Shown here: positions 36,130 through 45,473 of the stretch, one piece after another | How the letters are laid out: every line of letters begins with the position of its first letter | Numbering within the stretch: the stretch's first letter is position 1 | NCBI RefSeq assembly: GCF_046592965.1 | Contig: NZ_JBISBV010000001.1 | Span: 744,001 to 808,000 of the forward strand | DNA: 64,000 nucleotides | Origin: Marivita sp046592965 | GTDB lineage: Bacteria; Pseudomonadota; Alphaproteobacteria; Rhodobacterales; Rhodobacteraceae | Direction: 5' to 3' | Program-made: the position numbers and the translations under genes | The notes under the pieces: generated by a model | The model's database searches: none | The model's input: the letters and a program-made list of their open reading frames with translations, nothing else | What the model was told of the DNA's origin: nothing

Positions 36130-36330
36130 ATGCCCATCTTTCTCATTCTTCTCTTGCTGGGTGTGCTGGCCTATCTGTTCTGGCGGCGCAAGACGACAAC
36201 CCTGACGCGGGAATGTCGTTGGCGGCAGGTGCAGCTCGGACAGTGGCGATGTGCCTTTTGCGGGGCCGAAACTGCCTCGCAGTCCAGCCCCTTGGTGTGT
36301 TTACGCAACGACAGAACCACCCCGGAATAA
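36130..36330 (+). CDS. Small single-pass membrane protein with a CxxC motif
   Basis: A 66-residue protein. MPIFLILLLLGVLAYLFW forms one membrane helix, followed by a basic stretch RRKTTTLTRECRWR and a cytoplasmic C-terminus with CAFCGAE, a CxxC that could be half of a zinc site. GGGAG lies close upstream of the ATG. It resembles short conserved Rhodobacteraceae proteins of unknown function. It is separated from the decarboxylase gene by a structured leader. Confidence 0.6.
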   Translation: MPIFLILLLLGVLAYLFWRRKTTTLTRECRWRQVQLGQWRCAFCGAETASQSSPLVCLRNDRTTPE

Positions 36331-36384
36331 ATTTTCATTTGTCGCAAAAAACTTGTTGCGCCGAATCCGGTTCGGCCCCATATG

Positions 36385-36514
36385 CGCGATTACAGACGCC
36401 AACGCACGCACCTCTGGCGAGGTGGGCTTTAGCACCCACGCGGTTTACGTAGCGACGGTAACGTCTCCCTTGGAAGTGAGCGGTCATATATGGCCGGGTC
36501 TATTGGAGATGACC
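36385..36514 (+). ncRNA. Structured 5' leader of the ornithine-decarboxylase-type gene, candidate speF RNA element
   Basis: Between the small membrane gene and the decarboxylase lies a leader with a GTGGG/CCCAC hairpin around GGTGGGCTTTAGCACCCAC (about 36421-36439), then a conserved-looking CTTGGAAGTGAGCGG (36470-36484). GGTCAT at 36482-36487 pairs with ATGACC at 36509-36514, just before the ATG, and so encloses the GGAG ribosome site. An alternative hairpin GGTCATATATGGCC uses the same bases, as expected for a switch. The speF motif is known upstream of alphaproteobacterial ornithine decarboxylase genes; assignment to that family is from memory of its features. Confidence 0.5.
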
Positions 36515-37684
36515 ATGAACGCATACGTAAACGGGCTTCAGGCCTGTGCCTTCTCGACTGTATCCCGCGCAGAAACCTATATCCTGAATACCCGGTTCGA
36601 GCGTCCGACGCTGGTCATCGACACGCAGGCTGTTGCGCGCAACTATGCCGCCCTGTCGCAAGGGCTCGGCCGTGCGCGTGTGCACTTTGCAGTGAAAGCC
36701 AACCCGGCGCCCGAGATCCTGAAAACCCTGGCAGACGCGGGCAGCAATTTCGATGCCGCATCGCGCGCCGAGATCGAGATGTGCCTTGCCGCGGGTGCGG
36801 ATGCATCGCGCATTTCCTTTGGCAACACCGTCAAGCGTGCATCGGATATCGCATGGGCGCACGGCGCGGGCATCACGCATTTTGCAGCGGATTCCGAAGA
36901 AGAGCTTGAAAAGCTGGCGCTTCACGCACCGGGCGCGCAGGTTTACATCCGCCTGATCGTGGGCTCTTTGCAGGCCGATTGGCCGCTGTCGCGCAAGTTC
37001 GGTTGTGCACTTGAAAAAGCGCCGGCGCTGTTTGCGTATGCGGTGTCTCTGGGCCTGGTTCCGGTTGGTCTTTCGTTCCACGTCGGGTCGCAAACCCGCC
37101 GCGCCGAGATGTGGACAGAGACGCTGGATCAGGTGGCCGAGGTTTGGCACGGACTGAAAGCGCAAGGCTTCGCGCCCAGCCTGTTGAATATCGGTGGTGG
37201 CTTCCCGGCATTCTACGGTCAGGAAGTTGATGCGCCTCAGGACTATGCGGCGGCCGTCATGCGTCTGATCCATGCCCGTTTCGGCGATATTGAATCGATC
37301 ATGGCAGAGCCGGGGCGTGGTCTTGTGGCTGATGCGGGGGCCATTGCCGCCGAGGTGCTGCTGGTGTCGCGGAAATCCGACAATGACCTGCACCGCTGGG
37401 TTTACCTTGATATCGGCAAATTCTCGGGCCTTGCCGAGACGATGGACGAAGCCATTCGCTATCAGTTCATCACCGAGCGTGACCACGAGCCGACGGGCGC
37501 GTGCATTCTGGCCGGCCCGTCTTGTGACAGCGCCGATGTGCTATACGAAAAGCAGCCCGTGCAATTGCCGCTCGGGTTGCAATCCGGGGACCGTATCGTG
37601 ATCCGCAACTGTGGGGCGTATACGTCGACCTATTCGTCGGTCGGCTTCAACGGCTTTCCGCCGCTGGACGTGATCGCGATCTGA
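36515..37684 (+). CDS. speF: Ornithine/lysine-type decarboxylase (type III fold PLP enzyme)
   Basis: Alanine-racemase-fold decarboxylase of 389 residues, the eukaryotic-type ornithine decarboxylase family that yields putrescine for polyamine synthesis. The PLP lysine is Lys61 in HFAVKANPAPEIL, the phosphate-binding loop is NIGGGFP, EPGRGLVADAG lies near the dimer site, and the catalytic cysteine is in AGPSCDSADVLYEK. Of two nearby ATGs, the one at 36515 is chosen because GGAG lies 6 bases upstream, whereas the ATG at 36509 has no spacing. Ornithine versus lysine preference cannot be told by eye. The leader looks riboregulated. Confidence 0.88.
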   Translation: MNAYVNGLQACAFSTVSRAETYILNTRFERPTLVIDTQAVARNYAALSQGLGRARVHFAVKANPAPEILKTLADAGSNFDAASRAEIEMCLAAGADASRISFGNTVKRASDIAWAHGAGITHFAADSEEELEKLALHAPGAQVYIRLIVGSLQADWPLSRKFGCALEKAPALFAYAVSLGLVPVGLSFHVGSQTRRAEMWTETLDQVAEVWHGLKAQGFAPSLLNIGGGFPAFYGQEVDAPQDYAAAVMRLIHARFGDIESIMAEPGRGLVADAGAIAAEVLLVSRKSDNDLHRWVYLDIGKFSGLAETMDEAIRYQFITERDHEPTGACILAGPSCDSADVLYEKQPVQLPLGLQSGDRIVIRNCGAYTSTYSSVGFNGFPPLDVIAI

Positions 37685-37694
37685 AGGTTCCCGT

Positions 37695-37726
37695 CTCTGG
37701 CGCGCGAGGGGAGGCGCGCGCCGGAG
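37695..37726 (+). terminator. GC-rich hairpin after the decarboxylase gene
   Basis: CTCTGGCGCGCG pairs with CGCGCGCCGGAG (12 bp including one G-T pair) around an 8-base loop, 10 bp past the stop. It is followed by GAGTATTTGGCAAAG and then AAAAGAAG rather than a clean T-run. This tail resembles the elements at 17183-17209 and 59733-59760. Confidence 0.55.
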
Positions 37727-37958
37727 AGTTATTTGAGTATTTGGCAAAGAAAAGAAGCCAGGGGTCCAGCCTACCACGCTCCGGCGTTGATCGGCTCTCC
37801 AGCCTCTACCGCGCGGTGAGTTCAGCGCATATTGATTGAAACGCCGTGAACGCAACCGCGTTCTTCTCTTGAAAAATACATCCATTCTTTCGCCTGAACG
37901 ATGCTTGCCATCAGATGCGATCTGCGCTTCCTTGCTTGGCAGATGACAGGGAAAGAGC

Positions 37959-38804
37959 ATGACGAGGATTCCAGACGACGCCGATGCGCGCCGCGCGGTG
38001 GCGCCGGTGATCTGCTATCCGAATGACACGTTGCCTCGCCCTGATATGGCGACTTATGCGCGTGCTTTGGCCAGTGCGGAAATCGTGGAAACCGTGGTCG
38101 CACCGCCGCGTGATGCGTGCAGCTTTCGCGTTCCGGCGGGGAGTTTCTTTCGCATCGTCAGTGTCGAGGGGCCGCAGGTCGGAGATTTGAACCTGTGGAA
38201 TGCCGAAGATCTGAGCGAGCGATTTTATTCCGGCAAGACGCGTGCGCTACATGGAACGCATGTCACAACGGGAGAGCGGCTTTGGTCGTCGTTTCCGACC
38301 TTGCGACCCCTCGCGACAATCGTTGAGGACAGTCTCGATTGGTATGGGATCGACCGTTTTGGCGGATCGGTGCATGACGTGATCGGCACGCGGTGTGACC
38401 CTTATACCGGCACACTCTTGTCTGGATCACAGTACCATCATTGCTGCCACTCCAACCTCACACGGGCGCTGGCGGACGCGACTGGCGTGTCGTTGTCAGA
38501 GGCAGAGTGGCATGTGCATGATGTGTTGAACATCTTCATGTGTACCGGATTCACACGTGACACGGGGCAGTATTTCATGAAAGCCAGCCCGGTGCGGCCC
38601 GGCGATCATTTGACGTTTTTTGCGGAGATTGATTTGCTCGGCGCTTTGTCCGCCTGTCCCGGCGGTGACTGTTCGTCTGAGCACACCAGCGACGTTGCCG
38701 CGTGTTATCCGCTTCGGGTTGATGTGCTGCGCCCCAAAGACGGTGCGCTTCAGGGGTGGGTATCACCGCCCGTAAACGGATATGACCGAAGTCACGGGCG
38801 GTGA
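37959..38804 (+). CDS. DUF1989 (urea carboxylase-associated family) protein
   Basis: A 281-residue soluble protein of the DUF1989 family, whose members are found next to urea carboxylase/allophanate hydrolase genes and in other amine-utilisation contexts. Landmarks are FRVPAGSFFRIVSVEGPQVGDLNLW, TRALHGTHVTTGERLWSSFP, DPYTGTLLSGSQYHHCCHSN (Cys- and His-rich, possibly a metal site) and DVLNIFMCTGF. No urea-metabolism gene is nearby in this window. The position next to an ornithine-decarboxylase gene suggests nitrogen metabolism, but that is only context. Confidence 0.82.
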   Translation: MTRIPDDADARRAVAPVICYPNDTLPRPDMATYARALASAEIVETVVAPPRDACSFRVPAGSFFRIVSVEGPQVGDLNLWNAEDLSERFYSGKTRALHGTHVTTGERLWSSFPTLRPLATIVEDSLDWYGIDRFGGSVHDVIGTRCDPYTGTLLSGSQYHHCCHSNLTRALADATGVSLSEAEWHVHDVLNIFMCTGFTRDTGQYFMKASPVRPGDHLTFFAEIDLLGALSACPGGDCSSEHTSDVAACYPLRVDVLRPKDGALQGWVSPPVNGYDRSHGR

Positions 38805-38810
38805 TCGAAT

Positions 38811-39515
38811 TCAGGCGAACGCGGCGGTCAGGGCGATCTCGATCATATCACCAAAGCTGCGCTCGCGGTCCTCTGCGGGCAGGGCTTCGCCGGTTTGCAA
38901 ATGGTCCGAAACCGTCAGAACGGCCAAGGCGCGAACCGAATGGCGCGCGGCAAGGTTGTAAAGTTCAGCCGCTTCCATTTCGACGCCGAGAATCCCGTGA
39001 CGGGTCATCTGTTCATTCAGATCGGGGCGTTCGTCGTAAAAGACATCCGACGAATAGATCCCGCCGACATGGGTTTTCACGCCTTTCGCCTCGGCCGCGT
39101 CGAACGCGGCGCGGAGCAAGCCCCAATCCGCACACGGGGCGAAATTCAATTCCTTGAAGATGCCGCGTGACGGCGTGGACAGAGTGGTTGCCGTCATTGC
39201 CAGAACAACATCGCGAATACCGACCTGAGGCTGCATCCCGCCGCAAGACCCGATGCGGATCAGCGTCTTTGCACCGTAATCGCGGATCAACTCGTTGGCA
39301 TAGATCGACAGCGACGGCATTCCCATTCCGGAGCCCTGAATGGTGACGCGCCGGCCTTTCCAGGTGCCGGTGAACCCCAACATCCCACGCGTTTCGTTGA
39401 TCAGTTTGGCGTCATCAAGAAAGGTCTCTGCCGCCCATTTCGCGCGATAGGGATCGCCGGGCATGAGAACGATTTCAGCGATATCACCCGCTTTGGCACC
39501 GATGTGGACCGTCAT
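38811..39515 (-). CDS. deoD: Purine nucleoside phosphorylase, DeoD type
   Basis: Phosphorolyses purine (deoxy)ribonucleosides in salvage; 234 residues, typical for the hexameric DeoD enzyme. It starts MTVHIGAKAGDIAEIVLMPGDPYRA, has the phosphate-site arginine in GDPYRAKW, TLIRIGSCGGMQ, the nucleoside-site GVEMEAAELY and the catalytic Asp in TVSDHLQTGE. It is convergent with the DUF1989 gene (6-bp gap). Its ATG lies 2 bases after the stop of the H-NS-like gene, so the two are probably one transcript. Confidence 0.94.
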   Translation of the reverse strand: MTVHIGAKAGDIAEIVLMPGDPYRAKWAAETFLDDAKLINETRGMLGFTGTWKGRRVTIQGSGMGMPSLSIYANELIRDYGAKTLIRIGSCGGMQPQVGIRDVVLAMTATTLSTPSRGIFKELNFAPCADWGLLRAAFDAAEAKGVKTHVGGIYSSDVFYDERPDLNEQMTRHGILGVEMEAAELYNLAARHSVRALAVLTVSDHLQTGEALPAEDRERSFGDMIEIALTAAFA

Positions 39516-39516
39516 G

Positions 39517-39828
39517 TCAGATCGCCAGATCTTGGAGCGATTTGCCGTCGGCCAAAGCGTCGTTTAGCCAATTGGGTTTGCGGCCCTTGCCCGTCCAGGT
39601 CTGATCGGCATTTGCTGGATTGCGATATTTGGGCGGACTTTTGGACCCCTTCTTGGGTGCAGCACCGAGCAATTCATCCAACGAAAAACCGTATTCCTTC
39701 GCAGCGCTTTCCGCCGCTTTCTTGGCTTCGGCCTTGCGGCGAGATTCAAGAGATTTCAAAGCTTTTTCAGCATCGTTGATCAGCTTTTTCAATTCGTCTT
39801 TCGACATGTCATTCACATCAATCGCCAT
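39517..39828 (-). CDS. H-NS/HvrA family nucleoid-associated protein
   Basis: A 103-residue protein. The N-terminal half is a charged oligomerisation helix (MSKDELKKLINDAEKALKSLE and following Lys/Ala-rich residues), and the C-terminal half carries the H-NS DNA-binding signature KYRNPANADQTWTGKGRKPNWL. Rhodobacter HvrA and SPB proteins belong here; they silence or tune genes for photosynthesis and horizontally acquired DNA. It is directly upstream of deoD with a 1-base gap, an unusual partner for a nucleoid protein. Confidence 0.88.
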   Translation of the reverse strand: MAIDVNDMSKDELKKLINDAEKALKSLESRRKAEAKKAAESAAKEYGFSLDELLGAAPKKGSKSPPKYRNPANADQTWTGKGRKPNWLNDALADGKSLQDLAI

Positions 39829-39984
39829 ATTTCCCTCCAGCAGGTGTGCAATTCCAATCGAGAGATAAAGATGTTTCAGATTATGTCAATTCAGGAACCG
39901 GGTGAGGCCAATCGGATATCCGCCGAAATGCAATTCACGGTTGATTTGAGCTGCATTTCACCATCCTTTCGACTGTCAGGTCAA

Positions 39985-40000
39985 AAGGATGATGATCCTT
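39985..40000 (-). terminator. Weak hairpin downstream of ecm
   Basis: On the minus strand AAGGAT-CATC-ATCCTT followed by TTG, 16 bp beyond the ecm stop. The stem is only 6 bp and AT-rich, so terminator function is uncertain. The rest of the 187-bp gap before the H-NS gene shows nothing else. Confidence 0.3.
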
Positions 40001-40015
40001 ATGCGGACATCGGAT

Positions 40016-41992
40016 TTACTCTGCCGCGACGGCCTGAGGATCGACCAGCGTCACGATATCCATCATGATGGTATTCAGAACGAAATCCTTGGGGGTGTAG
40101 ACTTTGGCCACGCCCATCGCTTTCAAGCGAGCGGCGTCGTCCTCGGGGATGATGCCGCCGACGATGACGGGAATATGCGTCAATCCAGCATCGGCCATCT
40201 TTTTCATCATGTCCTCGACCAGCGGAATGTGGCTTCCCGACAGGATAGACAGGCCGACCACATGCACGTCATGTTCCTGTGCGGCGGCAACGATCTGGTC
40301 GGGGGTGAGGCGGATGCCTTCATAGTCGATCTCCATGCCGCAATCACGAGCCCGGAACGCGATTTGCTCGGCACCGTTGGAATGGCCGTCAAGGCCCGGT
40401 TTGCCGACAAGGAATTTCAGGCGGCGGCCCAGTCGGTCGCTGACAGCATCAACCGCATCGCGGATATCGTCCAACCCTTCGGTCTTGTTCGACATGGCTT
40501 TGGACACGCCTGTGGGTCCACGATACTCGCCGTAGACATTGCGCATTTCCTGAGCCCATTCGCCTGTCGTCACGCCGGCCTTGGCGCAGGCGATCGAGGC
40601 GGGCATGACATTGCGCCCCTCATTGGCGGCTGCCCGCAGATCGGCGAGAGCGGCTTGGACCGCGCCGGCGTCACGTTCGGCGCGCCATTTGGAGAGGCGG
40701 TCGATTTGATGTTGCTCGACCGCCGGATCGACAACCATGATGCCGCCGTCTTCGGTTTGCAGAGGGGACGGTTCGCCCTCGGTCCATTTGTTGACGCCGA
40801 CAACAATTGTTTCGTTGCGCTCGATCCGGTTCAGGCGGTCGGCGTTTGAATCGACAAGGCGGCCTTTCATGTAGTCGATTGCGCCGATGGCGCCGCCCAT
40901 GCTGTCGATATTGGCCAATTCTGCCCGGGCGCCATCTTTCAGCTCTTCAACCTTGCGATCCACTGCCGGGTTGTTTTCAAACAGATCGTCATATTCCAGA
41001 AGATCCGTTTCATAGGCCAGAATCTGTTGCATCCGCATCGACCATTGCTGATCCCACGGGCGCGGCAGGCCAAGCGCTTCGTTCCAGGCGGGCAATTGCA
41101 CGGCGCGGGCGCGGGCTTTCTTGGAGAGAGTCACCGCCAACATTTCGATCAGAATTCGGTAAACGTTATTTTCCGGCTGCTGCTCGGTCAGGCCAAGGGA
41201 ATTGACCTGAACGCCATAGCGAAAGCGGCGGAATTTGGGGTTTTCGACACCGTATCGGGTTTCCAGGATTTCATCCCAGAGATCGACAAACGCGCGCATC
41301 TTGCACATCTCGGTGACGAACCGAATGCCTGCGTTGACGAAGAAGGAGATGCGGCCACAGAGGGCCGGGAAATCCTCGTCGGGAACGCGGGGTTTCAATT
41401 CGTCCAGCACGGCTACTGCGGTGGCAAGGGCGAAGGACAACTCCTGCTCCGGTGTCGCGCCGGCCTCTTGCAAATGGTAGGAACAGACGTTCATCGGGTT
41501 CCATTTGGGGATATGCGTGTAGCAGTATTCGGCCACATCCCCGATCATCTTGAGCGACGGTTTCGGCGGACAGATATAGGTGCCGCGCGAAAGGTATTCC
41601 TTGATAAGATCGTTCTGCACCGTGCCTTGCAGCTTGCTCACATCCGCGCCCTGTTCCTCGGCGACGGCAATATAGAGCGACAGCAGCCATGGCGCGGTGG
41701 CATTGATCGTCATGGAGGTGTTCATCTGCTCCAGCGGAATCTGGTCAAACAGCATGCGCATGTCGCCAAGATGGCTGACTGGCACGCCGACCTTTCCGAC
41801 TTCGCCACGCGACAGGATGTGATCGCTGTCATAGCCGGTTTGCGTGGGCAAATCGAAGGCCACCGAAAGACCTGTCTGACCGCGTGCGAGATTGGACCGG
41901 TAGAGCGTATTGGAGGCTTCTGCGGTGGAATGACCCGCATATGTGCGGATGAGCCAAGGGCGGTCGCGGGGCGGGGTCTGTGCGTCGGTCAT
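40016..41992 (-). CDS. ecm: Ethylmalonyl-CoA mutase
   Basis: Adenosylcobalamin-dependent mutase that turns (2R)-ethylmalonyl-CoA into methylsuccinyl-CoA. It has 658 residues. The N-terminal TIM-barrel half begins RPWLIRTYAGHSTAEASNTLYR and continues VAFDLPTQTGYDSDH; the C-terminal B12 domain has the cobalt-ligand motif in PGLDGHSNGAEQIA (DxHxxG), followed by LSILSGSHIPL. It differs from methylmalonyl-CoA mutase in being shorter at the N-terminus, like MeaA/Ecm. MTDAQTPPRDRP at 41992 has GGAG upstream; an earlier in-frame ATG is less likely. ccr lies 1.8 kb away on the other strand, with an acyltransferase between them. Confidence 0.93.
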   Translation of the reverse strand: MTDAQTPPRDRPWLIRTYAGHSTAEASNTLYRSNLARGQTGLSVAFDLPTQTGYDSDHILSRGEVGKVGVPVSHLGDMRMLFDQIPLEQMNTSMTINATAPWLLSLYIAVAEEQGADVSKLQGTVQNDLIKEYLSRGTYICPPKPSLKMIGDVAEYCYTHIPKWNPMNVCSYHLQEAGATPEQELSFALATAVAVLDELKPRVPDEDFPALCGRISFFVNAGIRFVTEMCKMRAFVDLWDEILETRYGVENPKFRRFRYGVQVNSLGLTEQQPENNVYRILIEMLAVTLSKKARARAVQLPAWNEALGLPRPWDQQWSMRMQQILAYETDLLEYDDLFENNPAVDRKVEELKDGARAELANIDSMGGAIGAIDYMKGRLVDSNADRLNRIERNETIVVGVNKWTEGEPSPLQTEDGGIMVVDPAVEQHQIDRLSKWRAERDAGAVQAALADLRAAANEGRNVMPASIACAKAGVTTGEWAQEMRNVYGEYRGPTGVSKAMSNKTEGLDDIRDAVDAVSDRLGRRLKFLVGKPGLDGHSNGAEQIAFRARDCGMEIDYEGIRLTPDQIVAAAQEHDVHVVGLSILSGSHIPLVEDMMKKMADAGLTHIPVIVGGIIPEDDAARLKAMGVAKVYTPKDFVLNTIMMDIVTLVDPQAVAAE

Positions 41993-42251
41993 TGTGGCTC
42001 CGTTACTGGCGAGATTCGTTTGCGTAATCATGTTGCGTCAGTAGGTGAATATGTGAAAGATTGTGTCGCTGTCAATTCGCCGCACTGCGGCGTCGCGGTT
42101 TTTCTGCGCGACAGCATATTCCATCCGGGCAGCCTTGGAAAACCCCAACGGGTATTTTAGCAAGACGCTGACCATGACTTTCGCGCGCCGGCAACCGGGT
42201 GGCGAGATATGAGTGGTTTACCCGGCGCTGCTACGTTGCGAAAGTGACACG

Positions 42252-43595
42252 ATGACAAGCAATGTGACGCTTCCCTTATGGGTGTTCGTTCTGATCGTGC
42301 TCTTTGCGGCGGTGACGTTCGCGTCGCATTTCCTGTTTCCCTCGGTGCGCTGGTTCTTTCGTCGCCGGATGGAACGCGCCGTGACGCGTCTGAATGCGCG
42401 CCTTGAGACGCCGATCCAGCCATTCAAGCTGCTCAGGCGGCACGATATGATCCAGCGGCTTGTCTATGATCCCGAAGTGACGCAGGCCATCGTCGAACAT
42501 GCCAAGGCGACCGGCGTGCGCGAGGACGTGGCTTTCGAGCGTGCGCGCCGCTATGCGCGCGAGATCGTTCCGTCGTTTTCGGCATGGGCCTATTTCGGCT
42601 TTGCCATCCGGGCGGCCAAGTTTCTGAGCACGTCGCTGTACCGCGTGCGGATGGTGCACCATGACGTGCGGCTGGCCGATATCGACCCTGATGCAACGGT
42701 CGTGTTCGTGATGAATCACCGCTCCAACATGGATTATGTGCTTGTCACGTACCTTGCGGCGGATCGGTCTGCGTTGTCCTACGCGGTGGGCGAATGGGCG
42801 CGGGTGTGGCCGTTGTCACGGTTGATCCGGGCGATGGGGGCGTATTTCATCCGGCGCAGATCGCGAAACGATCTCTATCGCAAGGTTCTGGCGCGGTATG
42901 TGCAACAGGCGACCGGAGCGGGTGTGACCCAGGCGGTGTTTCCCGAAGGAGGGCTGAGCCTTGATGGAAGTCTCGCGCAGCCGAAGGTCGGGATACTGAG
43001 CTATATCCTGAAGGGCGCGGCCACCGCCAATCGGGATGTGATTTTTGTACCCATCGCGCTGAATTACGATCGGGTGCTGGAAGACACCATTCTGCTGAAA
43101 GCCCAAGAGACCGGTGACCGCAAGTTCCGGGCGCGGATCAGCGTGGTGTCCCGGGCGATCCTGCGCAAGATCTGGCAACGTGTCACTGGCCGGTTCCACC
43201 GCTTCGGCTACGCTGCGGTCAGCTTTGGAGAACCTGTTTTGCTCAGTGACATCGCGGGTGGTGTCGAGAACACCGAGGCTCTTTCAGAAATGATCATGCA
43301 GCGCATTTCCGATGCGGTCCCGGTTTTGCCAGTGCCCTTGGTCACAACCCTGCTTCTGCGGGACGGCGCGGTCACTCCTGCGCAACTTGGTGTTGCCTTT
43401 GCGGAAGCGGTCACGGCATTGGACGACGCGCAGGTGCATCTGCCGCGTGGCGATTGTGATTATGCGGTGAAATTCGGACTACGCGCCTTGGAAGAGCGCG
43501 GGATTGTTGTCCGGGAGGAGGGGCGAGTGCGCATCGCGGATGGACAATACGCGCTGGCTCAGTTCTATGCGAATTCGATCAAACATCTGATGTAG
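42252..43595 (+). CDS. Glycerol-3-phosphate/lysophosphatidate acyltransferase, PlsB-like
   Basis: A 447-residue acyltransferase with an N-terminal membrane helix (about 7-30) and the HX4D motif HRSNMD in VVFVMNHRSNMDYVLVTYLA. It continues RAMGAYFIRRRSRNDLYRKVLARYV and AVFPEGGLSLDG (the EGG/EGTR block). This order resembles the PlsB family but is much shorter than E. coli PlsB (about 800 residues), so it is a compact type. It lies between ecm and ccr, transcribed towards ccr, an arrangement I recall from other Rhodobacteraceae. The ATG at 42252 is used; an in-frame ATG 39 bases upstream is weaker. Confidence 0.8.
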   Translation: MTSNVTLPLWVFVLIVLFAAVTFASHFLFPSVRWFFRRRMERAVTRLNARLETPIQPFKLLRRHDMIQRLVYDPEVTQAIVEHAKATGVREDVAFERARRYAREIVPSFSAWAYFGFAIRAAKFLSTSLYRVRMVHHDVRLADIDPDATVVFVMNHRSNMDYVLVTYLAADRSALSYAVGEWARVWPLSRLIRAMGAYFIRRRSRNDLYRKVLARYVQQATGAGVTQAVFPEGGLSLDGSLAQPKVGILSYILKGAATANRDVIFVPIALNYDRVLEDTILLKAQETGDRKFRARISVVSRAILRKIWQRVTGRFHRFGYAAVSFGEPVLLSDIAGGVENTEALSEMIMQRISDAVPVLPVPLVTTLLLRDGAVTPAQLGVAFAEAVTALDDAQVHLPRGDCDYAVKFGLRALEERGIVVREEGRVRIADGQYALAQFYANSIKHLM

Positions 43596-43713
43596 CTGAT
43601 TTCTGCGCCCGCGAAGGAATTTCTGCAATTGCTCGGTTATAAAATTACAAAATCGGCTGAAATCTTATTGCATAATTTCAATCCGGCACATATCTCAGGG
43701 TCAGACGCCGCGA

Positions 43714-43730
43714 TTCTGCATTGCGGCACA
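43714..43730 (+). promoter_or_regulatory. 17-bp word upstream of ccr that is shared with mcl2
   Basis: TTCTGCATTGCGGCACA, 27 bp before the ccr ATG, differs by one base from the copy at 28521-28537 before mcl2. A shorter related word GCACTGCGGC occurs 90 bp upstream of ecm (42082-42091). It overlaps the likely promoter and leader of ccr. Confidence 0.45.
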
Positions 43731-43757
43731 CTTGTAACTCGACTCTAGGAGGCTCCG

Positions 43758-45044
<1,287 letters not shown>

Positions 45045-45073
45045 CCAAACGCTTACGACTCGCTGTTAGACAG

Positions 45074-45106
45074 ACCCTGCGAGCCATTCCGGTTCGCAGG
45101 GTTTTT
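45074..45106 (+). terminator. Intrinsic terminator after ccr
   Basis: ACCCTGCGA (45074-45082) and TCGCAGGGT (45094-45102) form a 9-bp stem around an 11-base loop, followed by TTTT. It lies 30 bp after the ccr stop. Confidence 0.85.
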
Positions 45107-45221
45107 ACGTCTCGAAAAGGCGTGTGCAGTCAAAACAGTGCGATAGAAATTTTCCCTTCCCCATTTTCGGGGAGTTGGAATCAGGGAATTTCACACTTTT
45201 TTACCACATGCTAGGGTTGTG

Positions 45222-45236
45222 TTAACGAACTATTAA
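45222..45236. promoter_or_regulatory. CtrA-type site TTAA-N7-TTAA before the quorum-sensing locus
   Basis: TTAA-CGAACTA-TTAA is a full match to the CtrA consensus TTAA-N7-TTAA, 21 bp upstream of the first ATG of the small gene that leads into luxR and luxI. In roseobacters CtrA and quorum sensing regulate each other, so the position is meaningful. Binding is inferred. Confidence 0.5.
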
Positions 45237-45257
45237 CTATCTGGAGGTGACGCTGAA

Positions 45258-45473
45258 ATGGGACATGATTGGATCATAGACGTGTTGACAGACCTCAGGA
45301 CGTTTGCAGCTGCAAACGACCTCGAAGCGCTGGCTGCCAAGCTGGACGATACTCAGCTGGTCGCGCGGGCAGAGCTTGTGTCGCACGGTAAGGGGATAGG
45401 CCGTGGGTTACTTGGAGAAACTGCCGCAGTTGGACGGGGTGATTGCACGATTGGAGTGCGCCGAACGTCTTGA
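45258..45473 (+). CDS. Small conserved-looking protein upstream of luxR
   Basis: A 71-residue protein, MGHDWIIDVLTDLRTFAAANDLEALAAKLDD followed by TQLVARAELVSH. It has an excellent ribosome site (GGAGGTGA about 7 bases before the ATG), which is why I think it is expressed. It overlaps the first 71 bases of the luxR frame in a different reading frame, so its last 25 residues (Gly/Arg-rich) may simply reflect the overlap. I recall similar short proteins before Roseobacter luxR genes. Function unknown; it may serve as a leader that couples translation of luxR. Confidence 0.55.
   Translation: MGHDWIIDVLTDLRTFAAANDLEALAAKLDDTQLVARAELVSHGKGIGRGLLGETAAVGRGDCTIGVRRTS

Noticed and set aside
40016..41992. 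Methylmalonyl-CoA mutase instead of ethylmalonyl-CoA mutase
   Set aside because: The single-chain protein of 658 residues lacks the longer N-terminus of MCM, is close to ccr, and the other pathway enzymes Mcd, Mch and Mcl2 are also in the window.
45074..45258. Attenuator or riboswitch between ccr and the quorum-sensing locus (CCCC-ATTTTC-GGGG at 45159-45172)
   Set aside because: A 5-bp stem alone. The ccr terminator already lies upstream and no alternative pairing with the ribosome site is visible.
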